A DNA stretch of 49,732 bases from Magnetococcales bacterium DCbin4 (GTDB lineage: Bacteria; Pseudomonadota; Magnetococcia; Magnetococcales; UBA8363). Positions 43,571 through 49,732 of this stretch are shown here, piece by piece. The stretch is from positions 1 to 49,732 of the forward strand of contig PEAN01000029.1 in assembly GCA_002753735.1 (NCBI GenBank), read 5' to 3'. Below the pieces are notes generated by a model, which saw only the letters and a list, made by a program, of their open reading frames with translations, had not been told where the DNA came from and made no database searches. The translations under genes and the position numbers were made by a program. Each line of letters opens with the position of its first letter. The first letter of the stretch is position 1.

Positions 43571-44016
43571 TTATGACCGGTTCGCTTCCGTGACGTTTGC
43601 AATCGTTGCCAGGAAGAGATCCCAGGGGTAGTTCCAAACAGACGCATGCCCGATCCGTACCAGGGCACATGCGGAGTATTCCAACCGTTTCAATCCTTCA
43701 CGGGTAAGGACATCGCGCGTGCCGCTTCGGACAGGCGATGTCGCAACTGAAAAAAATGGGGATTGATTTCCCGGCAGGTCGCAATCATCGGCTCGATTTG
43801 TGACGGGGTGAGACGGTCCAGGTCGTCCATCGTGACATCGCTCATGCGGACCACATCTTCCAGGGAAGCATCGGCAATGATTCCCTCGTTGACCAGGTCA
43901 ACGCCATTCTCCCGCATTTTGCCCAAATCCTTGAACCAATTCCGCACCTCGGCCACGGTCAGTTCCCGGATCGTGACCTTCCGGTCACCAATCTCAACTT
44001 CCTTGATTCGTCTCAT
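43571..44016 (-). CDS. Tail chaperone frameshift product (G-T-like)
   Basis: A -1 slip at the heptamer 43750-43756 takes translation into a frame that stays open until TAA at 43571-43573, giving about 148 residues. The extension contains RLEYSACALVRIGHASVWNY followed by PWDLFLA, which resembles the C-terminal T segment that recruits tail tube subunits in long-tailed phages. The extension has no ATG of its own in a good place. The gene layout, slippery site and protein pattern agree; expression is inferred. Confidence 0.7.
43690..44016 (-). CDS. Phage tail assembly chaperone (G-like)
   Basis: A 108-residue protein between the tail tube and tape measure genes, the position of lambda gpG. It starts MRRIKEVEIGDRKVTIRELT and contains a helical, acidic middle. 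The start at 44016 has a GGAGG site at 7 bases; 44022 is an alternative. Near its end, seven T (43750-43756 on the plus strand as A) form a slippery U UUU UUU in frame, allowing a longer product. Confidence 0.78.
   Translation of the reverse strand: MRRIKEVEIGDRKVTIRELTVAEVRNWFKDLGKMRENGVDLVNEGIIADASLEDVVRMSDVTMDDLDRLTPSQIEPMIATCREINPHFFQLRHRLSEAARAMSLPVKD
43750..43756 (-). promoter_or_regulatory. Programmed -1 frameshift slippery site
   Basis: On the minus strand the codons CAT TTT TTT CAG place seven T so that both tRNAs can re-pair after a -1 shift (U UUU UUU). It lies about 60 bases before the stop of the short chaperone frame, as in many phage G/G-T pairs. Confidence 0.65.
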
Positions 44017-44047
44017 GTTCATTCCTCCATCTTGATTTCACAAAGGG

Positions 44048-44788
44048 TCAATTCTCCACCATCCTGATGGTGCAGAACGCGCTGATATCCACACCGGTTT
44101 TGGTATCGTCCTTCAGGACGGTGCCGGTCAGGGTCAACGCGGCAAAATCGTCACTGATCAAAGAGAGATCCTTGGGCGGAGAGAATTTGACCCGGTGCAT
44201 CTCGACAGACATCGGCTTACCAGCTCGGGCGAAATTGGTACCTGAAAAAATGATCCGGTACTCGTTGCCAGCACTGACCAGCGTCTGGATGATGGTCCCG
44301 GCAGTCGTAGTATAGGAAACTTTGACCGCTGTCCCGGCGTCGCTGATGATGGTCGATGCGTCCGACATGATCAGACCGGCGCTGGTGATCTCGTATTCGC
44401 TGGCCGGAATGACCGAATCGTCCGATGTCTTTTTCACCGTGACCGACGTGGGACCGATTCCAGCCAGAGGCAGAAGTCCACCACGGTATGCGATATGCGC
44501 CTCATCGGTTACGGCCACTGATGCCTCCGCCGAATCCACACCCCGCAAGGCCATGGCCAGATTTTTGCTGGAGATGCTGGCAAAATTGAATGAGGCTTCC
44601 ACCTTGGTGATGAAACTGACACTGTCGGACAGCCCACCGCCCCCTTCATAATTCTTGAGTTCCTTGGTCTCCTCGGAAACCTCCAGTTTGAACTCCTTGA
44701 CCTGCCCAACGTGACGCATTTTTCCACCGGAACGCAGTCCGACGAAAATCTTCCCCTCGCCAATGAGACTCCACTGACTGGATGTCAT
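44048..44788 (-). CDS. Phage major tail tube protein
   Basis: A 246-residue protein immediately before the chaperone gene. It is beta-rich with the tail tube pattern of an N-terminal GEGKIFVGLRSGGKMRHVG segment, a central Ig-like region with AGTAVKVSYTT, and a C-terminal GTVLKDDTKTG. The start at 44788 has an AAAGGA site; the longer reading to 44938 is antisense to other sequence and is rejected. High expression would be expected. Confidence 0.72.
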   Translation of the reverse strand: MTSSQWSLIGEGKIFVGLRSGGKMRHVGQVKEFKLEVSEETKELKNYEGGGGLSDSVSFITKVEASFNFASISSKNLAMALRGVDSAEASVAVTDEAHIAYRGGLLPLAGIGPTSVTVKKTSDDSVIPASEYEITSAGLIMSDASTIISDAGTAVKVSYTTTAGTIIQTLVSAGNEYRIIFSGTNFARAGKPMSVEMHRVKFSPPKDLSLISDDFAALTLTGTVLKDDTKTGVDISAFCTIRMVEN

Positions 44789-44804
44789 GTCTGAATCCTT
44801 TGTT

Positions 44805-45215
44805 TTAGCTGTTGAATACAAACTCGGTTGCGAACGCCAACGGAAAATAGAACACCCCCGTGGGCGAATATTCGTGTGCAAAACCCGATGGCACACGCCT
44901 GAAGGCGGAAAACGTTCTGTCCTCGGGCCGCCATCCATGCATGGCCTTGATGACCTGGCTGATCAACGGTCCCGCTTCCAGCCTGGCATCCTGGACCATC
45001 ACCAGGCACAGCCAAGTTTGCTCAACCTTGTGGTTGCCCAGATGCACCTGCCCCGAGATGTCTTTTTCCAAAAACACCAGGACCGCCGGGGGGAGATTGG
45101 GGGTTTCCTGGATCCTGGGCATCCCCCAGGTGGATTTAATGGTGACGTTGGCGATTTGATCTTCAAGCCGGGCAATGATCAACGGCTCGGCGGCGAGATA
45201 ATCATTCATGATCAT
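44805..45215 (-). CDS. Phage tail terminator-like protein
   Basis: A 136-residue protein starting ATGATCATGAAT, with two possible ATGs (45215 and 45209) after an AGAGG site. The sequence pattern (PLIIARLEDQIANV, later VFLEKDISGQVHLGN) resembles Gp37-type minor tail proteins that cap the tail tube. Its position upstream of the tube gene agrees with this. Confidence 0.62.
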   Translation of the reverse strand: MIMNDYLAAEPLIIARLEDQIANVTIKSTWGMPRIQETPNLPPAVLVFLEKDISGQVHLGNHKVEQTWLCLVMVQDARLEAGPLISQVIKAMHGWRPEDRTFSAFRRVPSGFAHEYSPTGVFYFPLAFATEFVFNS

Positions 45216-45245
45216 GTAACCTCTGGCTGGTTGAGAATTCAGCCA

Positions 45246-45509
45246 TCACCCATGAATATTGGCCATGATGCGATCCACCGTCGCCTGGGAGATGACCCCC
45301 TTGGCCAGCAGGACCGGCAGCGCGAATTGCGTCAGCACAGGTGACCCGATATCGATGGCGTCGTAGTGCATAAACATGAACACCAGCGCCTTGGTATCAT
45401 CGTCCGGAGTGCTGGCCGGATCGTAAAGCGCATTGAAACAGAAAATGGCGAAGGCACGGGCGTCCTCGCCGAACAGTTCCCAGACCATTTGCTTCGTGAA
45501 TTGCGGCAT
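45246..45509 (-). CDS. Small phage protein, 87 aa
   Basis: A helical protein with hydrophobic stretches (AFAIFCFNALYDP and LVFMFMHYDAIDIG). No family recognised. The start at 45509 follows a GAGGA site that overlaps the stop of the preceding gene. It lies between head-tail-junction-type genes, so a connector or chaperone role is possible. Confidence 0.6.
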   Translation of the reverse strand: MPQFTKQMVWELFGEDARAFAIFCFNALYDPASTPDDDTKALVFMFMHYDAIDIGSPVLTQFALPVLLAKGVISQATVDRIMANIHG

Positions 45510-45520
45510 CGGGTTATTCC

Positions 45521-46171
45521 TCATGGATACTTTCTGAAGCCGAAGACGCGGACGGTGAACTCGCCCGCAGCGGAAATCTGGCTCAGGTTGTCACGGATCC
45601 GGACCACCAACCGATCCTGGGTGCCCCGGCCAATGCGCAACCCTTCAGGTGGAAGGATGGCTCCGATATCAAAATAAACGAACTGGGCATCACTCGTGCC
45701 GCTCCAGTTAACGATTTCGTTGGACTCCCCGCCGGTGCCGAAGGCCCTGGCCCCACCCGACTGGGCGATCAACTGACCCCCGGTCAATACTTTTTTCAGC
45801 AAATAGGTGTTGGCCCCCGATTCGACGGAAAACATGTCGAATCCCTGGGTCAGTCCGGTAACGTTGCCGAAACGGTTGTGCAGCACCGAAGAATCGGCGA
45901 TGACAAAAGCGACCCCCATGATGTGAATGTCATAATCGGCATGGGCCTCGACATAGGCATCGATGGCGGTCGTCAGGCCATTGACCCGCAGATTGGTGGT
46001 TCCGGCATCCAGACCCGCCGTTCCCAGCAGACCATTCAACAGACGCCGTTTGTTTTCGGTGCCGACCACAGGTGGCGGGGGGGATTCCTGGTAAACGAAC
46101 ACCGCGCCATCGCCGTTGATTTTGGCCCCGACTCCGGTTTCAGGATCACGCAGATGCGCCGTGATGGGCAT
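45521..46171 (-). CDS. Phage structural protein, 216 aa, uncharacterised
   Basis: A beta-rich protein starting MPITAHLRDPETGVGAKING. No family recognised. The next gene upstream ends 3 bases before its ATG. A Gly/Ala-rich middle (GGARAFGTGGES) and C-terminal VRVFGFRKYP are visible. It is probably a virion surface or connector protein. Confidence 0.6.
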   Translation of the reverse strand: MPITAHLRDPETGVGAKINGDGAVFVYQESPPPPVVGTENKRRLLNGLLGTAGLDAGTTNLRVNGLTTAIDAYVEAHADYDIHIMGVAFVIADSSVLHNRFGNVTGLTQGFDMFSVESGANTYLLKKVLTGGQLIAQSGGARAFGTGGESNEIVNWSGTSDAQFVYFDIGAILPPEGLRIGRGTQDRLVVRIRDNLSQISAAGEFTVRVFGFRKYP

Positions 46172-46174
46172 GGC

Positions 46175-46717
46175 TCAATGATCCGCCGTGTCGTGCGTGA
46201 ACAGGATGACCGAGGCATGCACGGTTGCGGCTCCGTCCGCCACCAGATACAACGATGTCGATGCCGTGCTGATCAGAATCCCTTCCAGATCGAATACCAA
46301 ATCCTTGCTGGCATTGGACATGCCCGACAATACCAGTGTCCCTCCCGTCACCGTGGCAAGGTTATCCCCGACGTACACATGACTGTCGAATACCGTGCCA
46401 CTGCCTGCGTTCATGTTGACGGGTGTCCCGGTCACGGTGAAGGTATCGGAAGTCGCCTTGTTGAACACCTTCCATCGAACCGCGGCATCCGACTGGAGAC
46501 GGATTTGATGAATGTGCGTTTCGCTCGGGTGGGTGTGAATTTTCAAAACACCCTTTTCGCTCCCGGCGGTCAGGGTGATGAACCCCGATTCGATGACATG
46601 GGCGTTTCCCGATTCCGACGCCTCGGCGGCCAGTTTGCGCATCGAAGCCAGGGTATACAGATGCCCGTTGTCGGATACGCGGGCGGAAGTCCCTTTTCGT
46701 CCATCGTTCAGTTGCAT
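46175..46717 (-). CDS. Phage structural protein, 180 aa, uncharacterised
   Basis: It starts MQLNDGRKGTSARVSDNGHL and has a beta-rich jelly-roll-like pattern with a histidine-rich segment (KIHTHPSETHIHQIRL). The pattern resembles small virion decoration proteins, but I cannot name the family. Tightly packed with both neighbours. Confidence 0.6.
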   Translation of the reverse strand: MQLNDGRKGTSARVSDNGHLYTLASMRKLAAEASESGNAHVIESGFITLTAGSEKGVLKIHTHPSETHIHQIRLQSDAAVRWKVFNKATSDTFTVTGTPVNMNAGSGTVFDSHVYVGDNLATVTGGTLVLSGMSNASKDLVFDLEGILISTASTSLYLVADGAATVHASVILFTHDTADH

Positions 46718-46723
46718 GGGTTG

Positions 46724-47134
46724 TTATTCCTCAATGAAATCATCAGTAATCCTTTCCCCAACCATCAGGGAAAGGTAGCCATTGGTCTTTTTTTGTTCCG
46801 CTATGAATTGTTGCAATAACTCAACGACCTGAGTGTCATGGACCATCAAGTTTTGATTTCCCCGTCCCGCCAGTTGGAGGGGATGCGCCCAACCATCGGC
46901 CCCCATGGCCAGTCCCAAGTTCAACAGCATCATCTCCTCGGCGATCAACTTGACCCAGGCGGAAGCTTCGACGCCAATCCGTTTCCAGACGGTGCCCGTG
47001 ATCTGAAAATAGACTGAACCCACTGGTACTTCCGTGGTGTCGATGCTTCCTGGTTCCTCGTCTCCGGCAAACAATCCGATCCGGTCTTTCAAGGAAAGGC
47101 TGTTGACGCGATAAGCCCGCTGAAAATTGAGCAT
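46724..47134 (-). CDS. Phage protein, 136 aa, uncharacterised
   Basis: It starts MLNFQRAYRVNSLSLKDRIG with only a weak ribosome site. The reading from 47188 is rejected because it would include the terminator hairpin. The C-terminus is helical and acidic (ELLQQFIAEQKK). No family recognised. Confidence 0.55.
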   Translation of the reverse strand: MLNFQRAYRVNSLSLKDRIGLFAGDEEPGSIDTTEVPVGSVYFQITGTVWKRIGVEASAWVKLIAEEMMLLNLGLAMGADGWAHPLQLAGRGNQNLMVHDTQVVELLQQFIAEQKKTNGYLSLMVGERITDDFIEE

Positions 47135-47149
47135 GTCGATATACCGCAA

Positions 47150-47176
47150 AAGAAAAAGGGGACCTTTCGGCCCCCT
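47150..47176 (-). terminator. Intrinsic terminator inside the late gene cluster
   Basis: On the minus strand a 7-bp stem (GGGGGCC with GGTCCCC, one G-T pair, loop GAAA) is followed by TTTTTCTTTT. It lies directly after the stop at 47198, so it should end or attenuate the transcript of that gene, setting it apart from the tail genes that follow. Confidence 0.75.
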
Positions 47177-47197
47177 GGAAAAGATCACCCGTGCGGG

Positions 47198-47845
47198 TTA
47201 TGCCACCCGGCGCAACGGATTTTTCTGCACCGTGACATCGACGGCATCGGTGGAAGCGATGCGCAGGCGCATGGCGCGGGCGGAAAGCGCACCGGAGGTT
47301 TCGACATCCACGCTGATGTCCAACCCATCGATGTTGTTGCCGAACTGCAAAATGCCCGCCTCGTTGTAATCGGCATGGGTGGCTGCCAGACCGGTGTTGG
47401 CATCATGCGCCGCGAAAATGTTCACCGTATAGACGTTCTGGGGATTGGCCACTTCGCAGACATGCACCATCCAGTTGACCGCCAGATTTTGTTCCATGAT
47501 GACGGAATCCACCGTGGTGGCCGCCGTCACTGCCGCCGACTTGCTTTCCTTCAGATTGTCACCAAGCCGGGCATCGAGTGCGCTGATGGCCGTGACCAGG
47601 TTCGTCCCGCCAGTCACCACCTTGGTCGAGGAATAGGAGGGCATGGTGTTGCCGACGGCGGTTTTGCCGACGAAGGCAGAGATGAACCCCGCCTCGGTGG
47701 CATCGGCGGCACCCTGCTTGACCCATTCCCCCTCGTCGTTGTAAATCCAGAGCGAACCCCAATCCTGACCCCGTTCGACGTAGATGGTATCGCCTTCGTC
47801 AGGACGCCAACGGAGTTCGTCCGAATGGATACCCCAACCCGGCAT
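47198..47845 (-). CDS. Phage structural protein, 215 aa, terminated separately
   Basis: It starts MPGWGIHSDELRWRPDEGDT and shows a Thr/Ala-rich beta pattern. No family recognised. A strong terminator lies 22 bases past its stop, a feature often seen after highly expressed virion genes, so it may be an abundant structural component. Its start faces the plus-strand DUF3489 genes. Confidence 0.6.
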   Translation of the reverse strand: MPGWGIHSDELRWRPDEGDTIYVERGQDWGSLWIYNDEGEWVKQGAADATEAGFISAFVGKTAVGNTMPSYSSTKVVTGGTNLVTAISALDARLGDNLKESKSAAVTAATTVDSVIMEQNLAVNWMVHVCEVANPQNVYTVNIFAAHDANTGLAATHADYNEAGILQFGNNIDGLDISVDVETSGALSARAMRLRIASTDAVDVTVQKNPLRRVA

Positions 47846-47865
47846 GAGTCCATAATCCCCGTTGA

Positions 47866-48600
47866 CACCACCCCAACCTTACCACCGCCCAGAAAACCAT
47901 CCTTGAAGCCGCCGCCAGCCGCCCGGACGGAAGCATTCACCCCCTGCCGGAGAAGATCAAAGGGGGCGCCGCCATCAAGGTGATCACCGCCCTGGAAGCA
48001 CGGGGCATGATCGAGGACACCAGCCTCAACCCGCCATACCGCAACTGGTGCATCAGCGACGCAGGACGCCGCGCCATCGGCCAGGACCCACTGGAACCAC
48101 CAAGCGCCCGCGCATCCGAATCGGAAGAAAGAATCGATCCCCAACCAGATGCGGAACAGGAAAACTCCGGGGAGCCGCAAGACATCAAACCGGATTCACT
48201 GGACATCATCCTGGATGACATCGCCCAAAGGTACCTGAGCATTGACACGCTTGACCCCAACAGGGCCGTCTACGACGGGCAAATGCACGATATCGGCCCC
48301 ATCAAACACGCCCTCACCGCCGCCTATCAGGCCGGCCTGGCTGCAGCAGGAAGAGCCCCGCGCAAAGCCGCTCCCCGGGAGAATTCCAAACAAAATCTCA
48401 TGATCGAAATGATGAAGCGTCCGGAGGGAGCCACCATCGAGCAGATTGTTCAGGCAACACTCTGGAGTTCCAACACGGTGATGGGAGCCATTTCCGGTAC
48501 CCTCAAGAAACGCCTGGGCCTGAAGGTCACGACCGAGCGCCTGCGCCACGTCGGACCCAACGCCAAAGGCGGCTACACGACCTACAAAATAGCGGAGTGA
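47866..48600 (+). CDS. DUF3489 protein, start unresolved
   Basis: The C-terminal 70 residues (MMKRPEGATIEQIVQATLW, then YTTYKIAE) are a DUF3489 domain, a winged-helix-like unit of unknown function common in phages and islands. An N-terminal region with LTTAQKTILEAAASRPDG and GGAAIKVITALEARGM also fits the family and begins near 47878. It is preceded in frame by TGA at 47863 with no ordinary start codon before GTG 47980. An ATG at 47825 in another frame would join smoothly if one C were added near 47877, so a one-base deletion is likely. Runs opposite to the tail genes. Confidence 0.7.
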   Translation, partial: HHPNLTTAQKTILEAAASRPDGSIHPLPEKIKGGAAIKVITALEARGMIEDTSLNPPYRNWCISDAGRRAIGQDPLEPPSARASESEERIDPQPDAEQENSGEPQDIKPDSLDIILDDIAQRYLSIDTLDPNRAVYDGQMHDIGPIKHALTAAYQAGLAAAGRAPRKAAPRENSKQNLMIEMMKRPEGATIEQIVQATLWSSNTVMGAISGTLKKRLGLKVTTERLRHVGPNAKGGYTTYKIAE

Positions 48601-49037
48601 TGAAGATGACCAACCATTCCTTCGACGCCGAGGCACGGCAACAGGAGATCCATCCAGACTGGGCCGTGCGCTCTTCCACGCCGGCCAAGGTCACGACCAT
48701 CGCCGCCCATCAACCGCTGCTCGACATCGCCGAGCGGCACATCAAGGTCACCCAATCGAACTGGACCTTCATTCTCCACGCCCTCGAAGATGCCTACGCC
48801 CTGGGCATGACGGACATCCTGCGGCGGAAACCGAACCCGGCCCTGCGCGCCGTCATCAAGGAGGAGGTGATGTTTGCCCTGATGAAGCGTCCCGAGGGGG
48901 CCACCATCGCCCAGCTCGCCGAGGTGACCGGGTGGCGAAGCCCAACCCTCCGAAAGATCATCGAGGGCCTGGGCGGCAAGCCCATGGATCCGGACGCCCC
49001 ACAGGACGATCACACCGCCTATCGCATCGAAGCGTAG
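48600..49037 (+). CDS. Second DUF3489 protein
   Basis: A 145-residue relative of the preceding product. The shared block LMKRPEGATIAQLAEVTGWR is nearly identical in both protein and DNA, showing that the two arose by duplication. The ATG overlaps the previous stop (TGATGA), and 48606 is an alternative start. The N-terminal part (AAHQPLLDIAERHIKVTQSN) differs. A small regulatory or DNA-binding role is possible, but the function is unknown. Confidence 0.75.
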   Translation: MKMTNHSFDAEARQQEIHPDWAVRSSTPAKVTTIAAHQPLLDIAERHIKVTQSNWTFILHALEDAYALGMTDILRRKPNPALRAVIKEEVMFALMKRPEGATIAQLAEVTGWRSPTLRKIIEGLGGKPMDPDAPQDDHTAYRIEA

Positions 49038-49040
49038 CGG

Positions 49041-49397
49041 TCACATCGAAGCTTTTTCGGAAATCACCCGGCATTGTCCGGGTATTTCTGCGGCCCTTCG
49101 GGAGGGATGGCCACTCACCCTGTCTTTCAACATGGAACTGGATTTGAAACTCACCACCTTCCTGGCGGAGATTTCCACCTCCTCGCCGCTTTTGGGATTA
49201 CGGCCCGCCCGGGCGCGTTTCTTTCGGACGGAAAAGTTGCCAAAACCGGGCAGTTTGACCGTTTCCTCTCGTTCCAGCGATGACCGGATCATTTCAAGAA
49301 CCGCTTCCACCAGGTCCTGCGCCTGGGGCCGTATCCAGCCCGCACCAAGGTTACCGTGGAGGGTTTCGACGATCTCGGCTTTGGTCAGGGAACTCAT
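49041..49397 (-). CDS. IHF/HU-family DNA-bending protein
   Basis: A 118-residue member of the HU/IHF family. The N-terminal helical dimer part starts SSLTKAEIVETLHG, and the DNA-arm region has the signature GFGNFSVRKKRARAGRNPKS followed by GEEVEISARKVVSFK. The R-x-G-R-N-P-K proline-tipped arm is complete. It is closest to the alpha-type IHF subunit, with about 20 extra C-terminal residues. In a prophage it could assist recombination, packaging or regulation. Confidence 0.88.
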   Translation of the reverse strand: MSSLTKAEIVETLHGNLGAGWIRPQAQDLVEAVLEMIRSSLEREETVKLPGFGNFSVRKKRARAGRNPKSGEEVEISARKVVSFKSSSMLKDRVSGHPSRRAAEIPGQCRVISEKASM

Positions 49398-49481
49398 GGG
49401 AACACCGTCTGCGCTGGAAGAAAATGGGCAACGAATCCCGGTACTTTACGTCCCCATGGCCTGTCTGGAAAGGCTGGATCT

Positions 49482-49732
49482 TCAGGAATTCAAATCAATT
49501 CCCCGTTCCTCCGCCACATCCCCAAACGTTTTTCCCCCGGAGCTGTCCAGGTAAACGATCCGCCCGGTAGTTTGGATGAACCGTTTCACCGCCACATCCA
49601 CATAGACCGGGCTGATTTCCATGGCATACACCCGCCGTCCGGTCTTTTCGCCGGCCATGATCTGCGAGCCGGAACCGGAAAAGGGTTCGTAGCAAAGACC
49701 GCCCGGCTGGACATGCTGCTTCATGGGAATGG
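49482..49732 (-). CDS. DNA methyltransferase, C-terminal part (runs off the window)
   Basis: The end of an N4/N6-type DNA methyltransferase. It has the AdoMet motif EPFSGSGSQIMAGEKTGRR followed by VYAMEISPVYVDVAVKR, the usual final block of beta-class enzymes (permuted order, AdoMet motif last). The frame is open to the edge of the window, so the catalytic DPPY-type motif is expected beyond it. It is probably the phage's own modification enzyme. Confidence 0.82.
   Translation of the reverse strand, partial: IPMKQHVQPGGLCYEPFSGSGSQIMAGEKTGRRVYAMEISPVYVDVAVKRFIQTTGRIVYLDSSGGKTFGDVAEERGIDLNS

Larger units (their letters stand above)
29561..49732 (-). mobile_element. Prophage tail and structure region, incomplete
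   Basis: About 20 tightly packed minus-strand genes include a TP901-type tape measure protein, a frameshifting tail chaperone, a tail tube protein and baseplate proteins. The order follows long-tailed phages. Terminase, portal and capsid genes, lysis genes and integrase are not seen, and the region runs off the right edge. Plus-strand insertions (BrnT/BrnA at 38,050; DUF3489 pair at 47,866) are accessory. Confidence 0.82.

Noticed and set aside
45878-46819. 313-codon plus-strand frame
   Set aside because: Antisense to two packed phage genes on the minus strand; no recognisable protein pattern.

Overview
The window reads as one chromosomal segment of a proteobacterium, with conserved housekeeping genes at the left (1-14,600) and a long acquired region at the right (14,750-49,732). 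A fused two-subunit 2-oxoacid:ferredoxin oxidoreductase, a compact ffs-dnaX-ybaB-recR cluster and GC-rich coding sequence would fit an alphaproteobacterium-related lineage such as the magnetotactic cocci (Magnetococcia). That assignment is an inference; no rRNA or magnetosome gene is present to confirm it.

Left part: an uncharacterised gene sits downstream of an EAL-type cyclic-di-GMP protein with a Cache-like C-terminus. Next come the two oxidoreductase genes (beta with built-in ferredoxin domain; alpha fused to gamma), a solitary ABC/SMC-like AAA ATPase, a YedK/HMCES-type SRAP protein and a YjbQ protein. These are followed by recR, ybaB, dnaX and the SRP RNA, then tRNA-Ser(GGA), a TadA-like deaminase, a small membrane protein, tRNA-Ser(GCT), tRNA-Ile(GAT) and tRNA-Ala(TGC).

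Middle part (14,751-29,533): a P4-type tyrosine integrase lies just after tRNA-Ala. It is followed by a Panacea-domain antitoxin with a cut-off partner, a frameshifted small helix-turn-helix gene, and a tightly packed five-gene operon: dptF-like, dptG-like, N6-adenine methyltransferase, HsdS-like specificity subunit, and a 1755-residue dptH-like protein. DptFGH normally restricts DNA lacking phosphorothioate marks written by DndBCDE. Here no dnd modification genes are seen and a type I-like methyltransferase plus specificity subunit lies inside the operon, with no hsdR. The simplest reading is a hybrid restriction system in which methylation replaces phosphorothioation as the self mark. I regard this as the most interesting system in the window.

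Right part (29,561-49,732, running off the edge): tail and virion-structure genes of a prophage, nearly all on the minus strand. They include a tail terminator-like protein, tail tube, tail assembly chaperone with a probable -1 frameshift extension, a 1584-residue TP901-type tape measure protein, distal-tail and baseplate proteins, and a partly duplicated baseplate-hub end. Inserted on the plus strand are a BrnT toxin with a BrnA antitoxin lacking its usual C-terminus, and two related DUF3489 genes. An IHF/HU-like gene and the end of a DNA methyltransferase close the window. Terminase, portal and capsid genes are not seen and may lie beyond the right edge.
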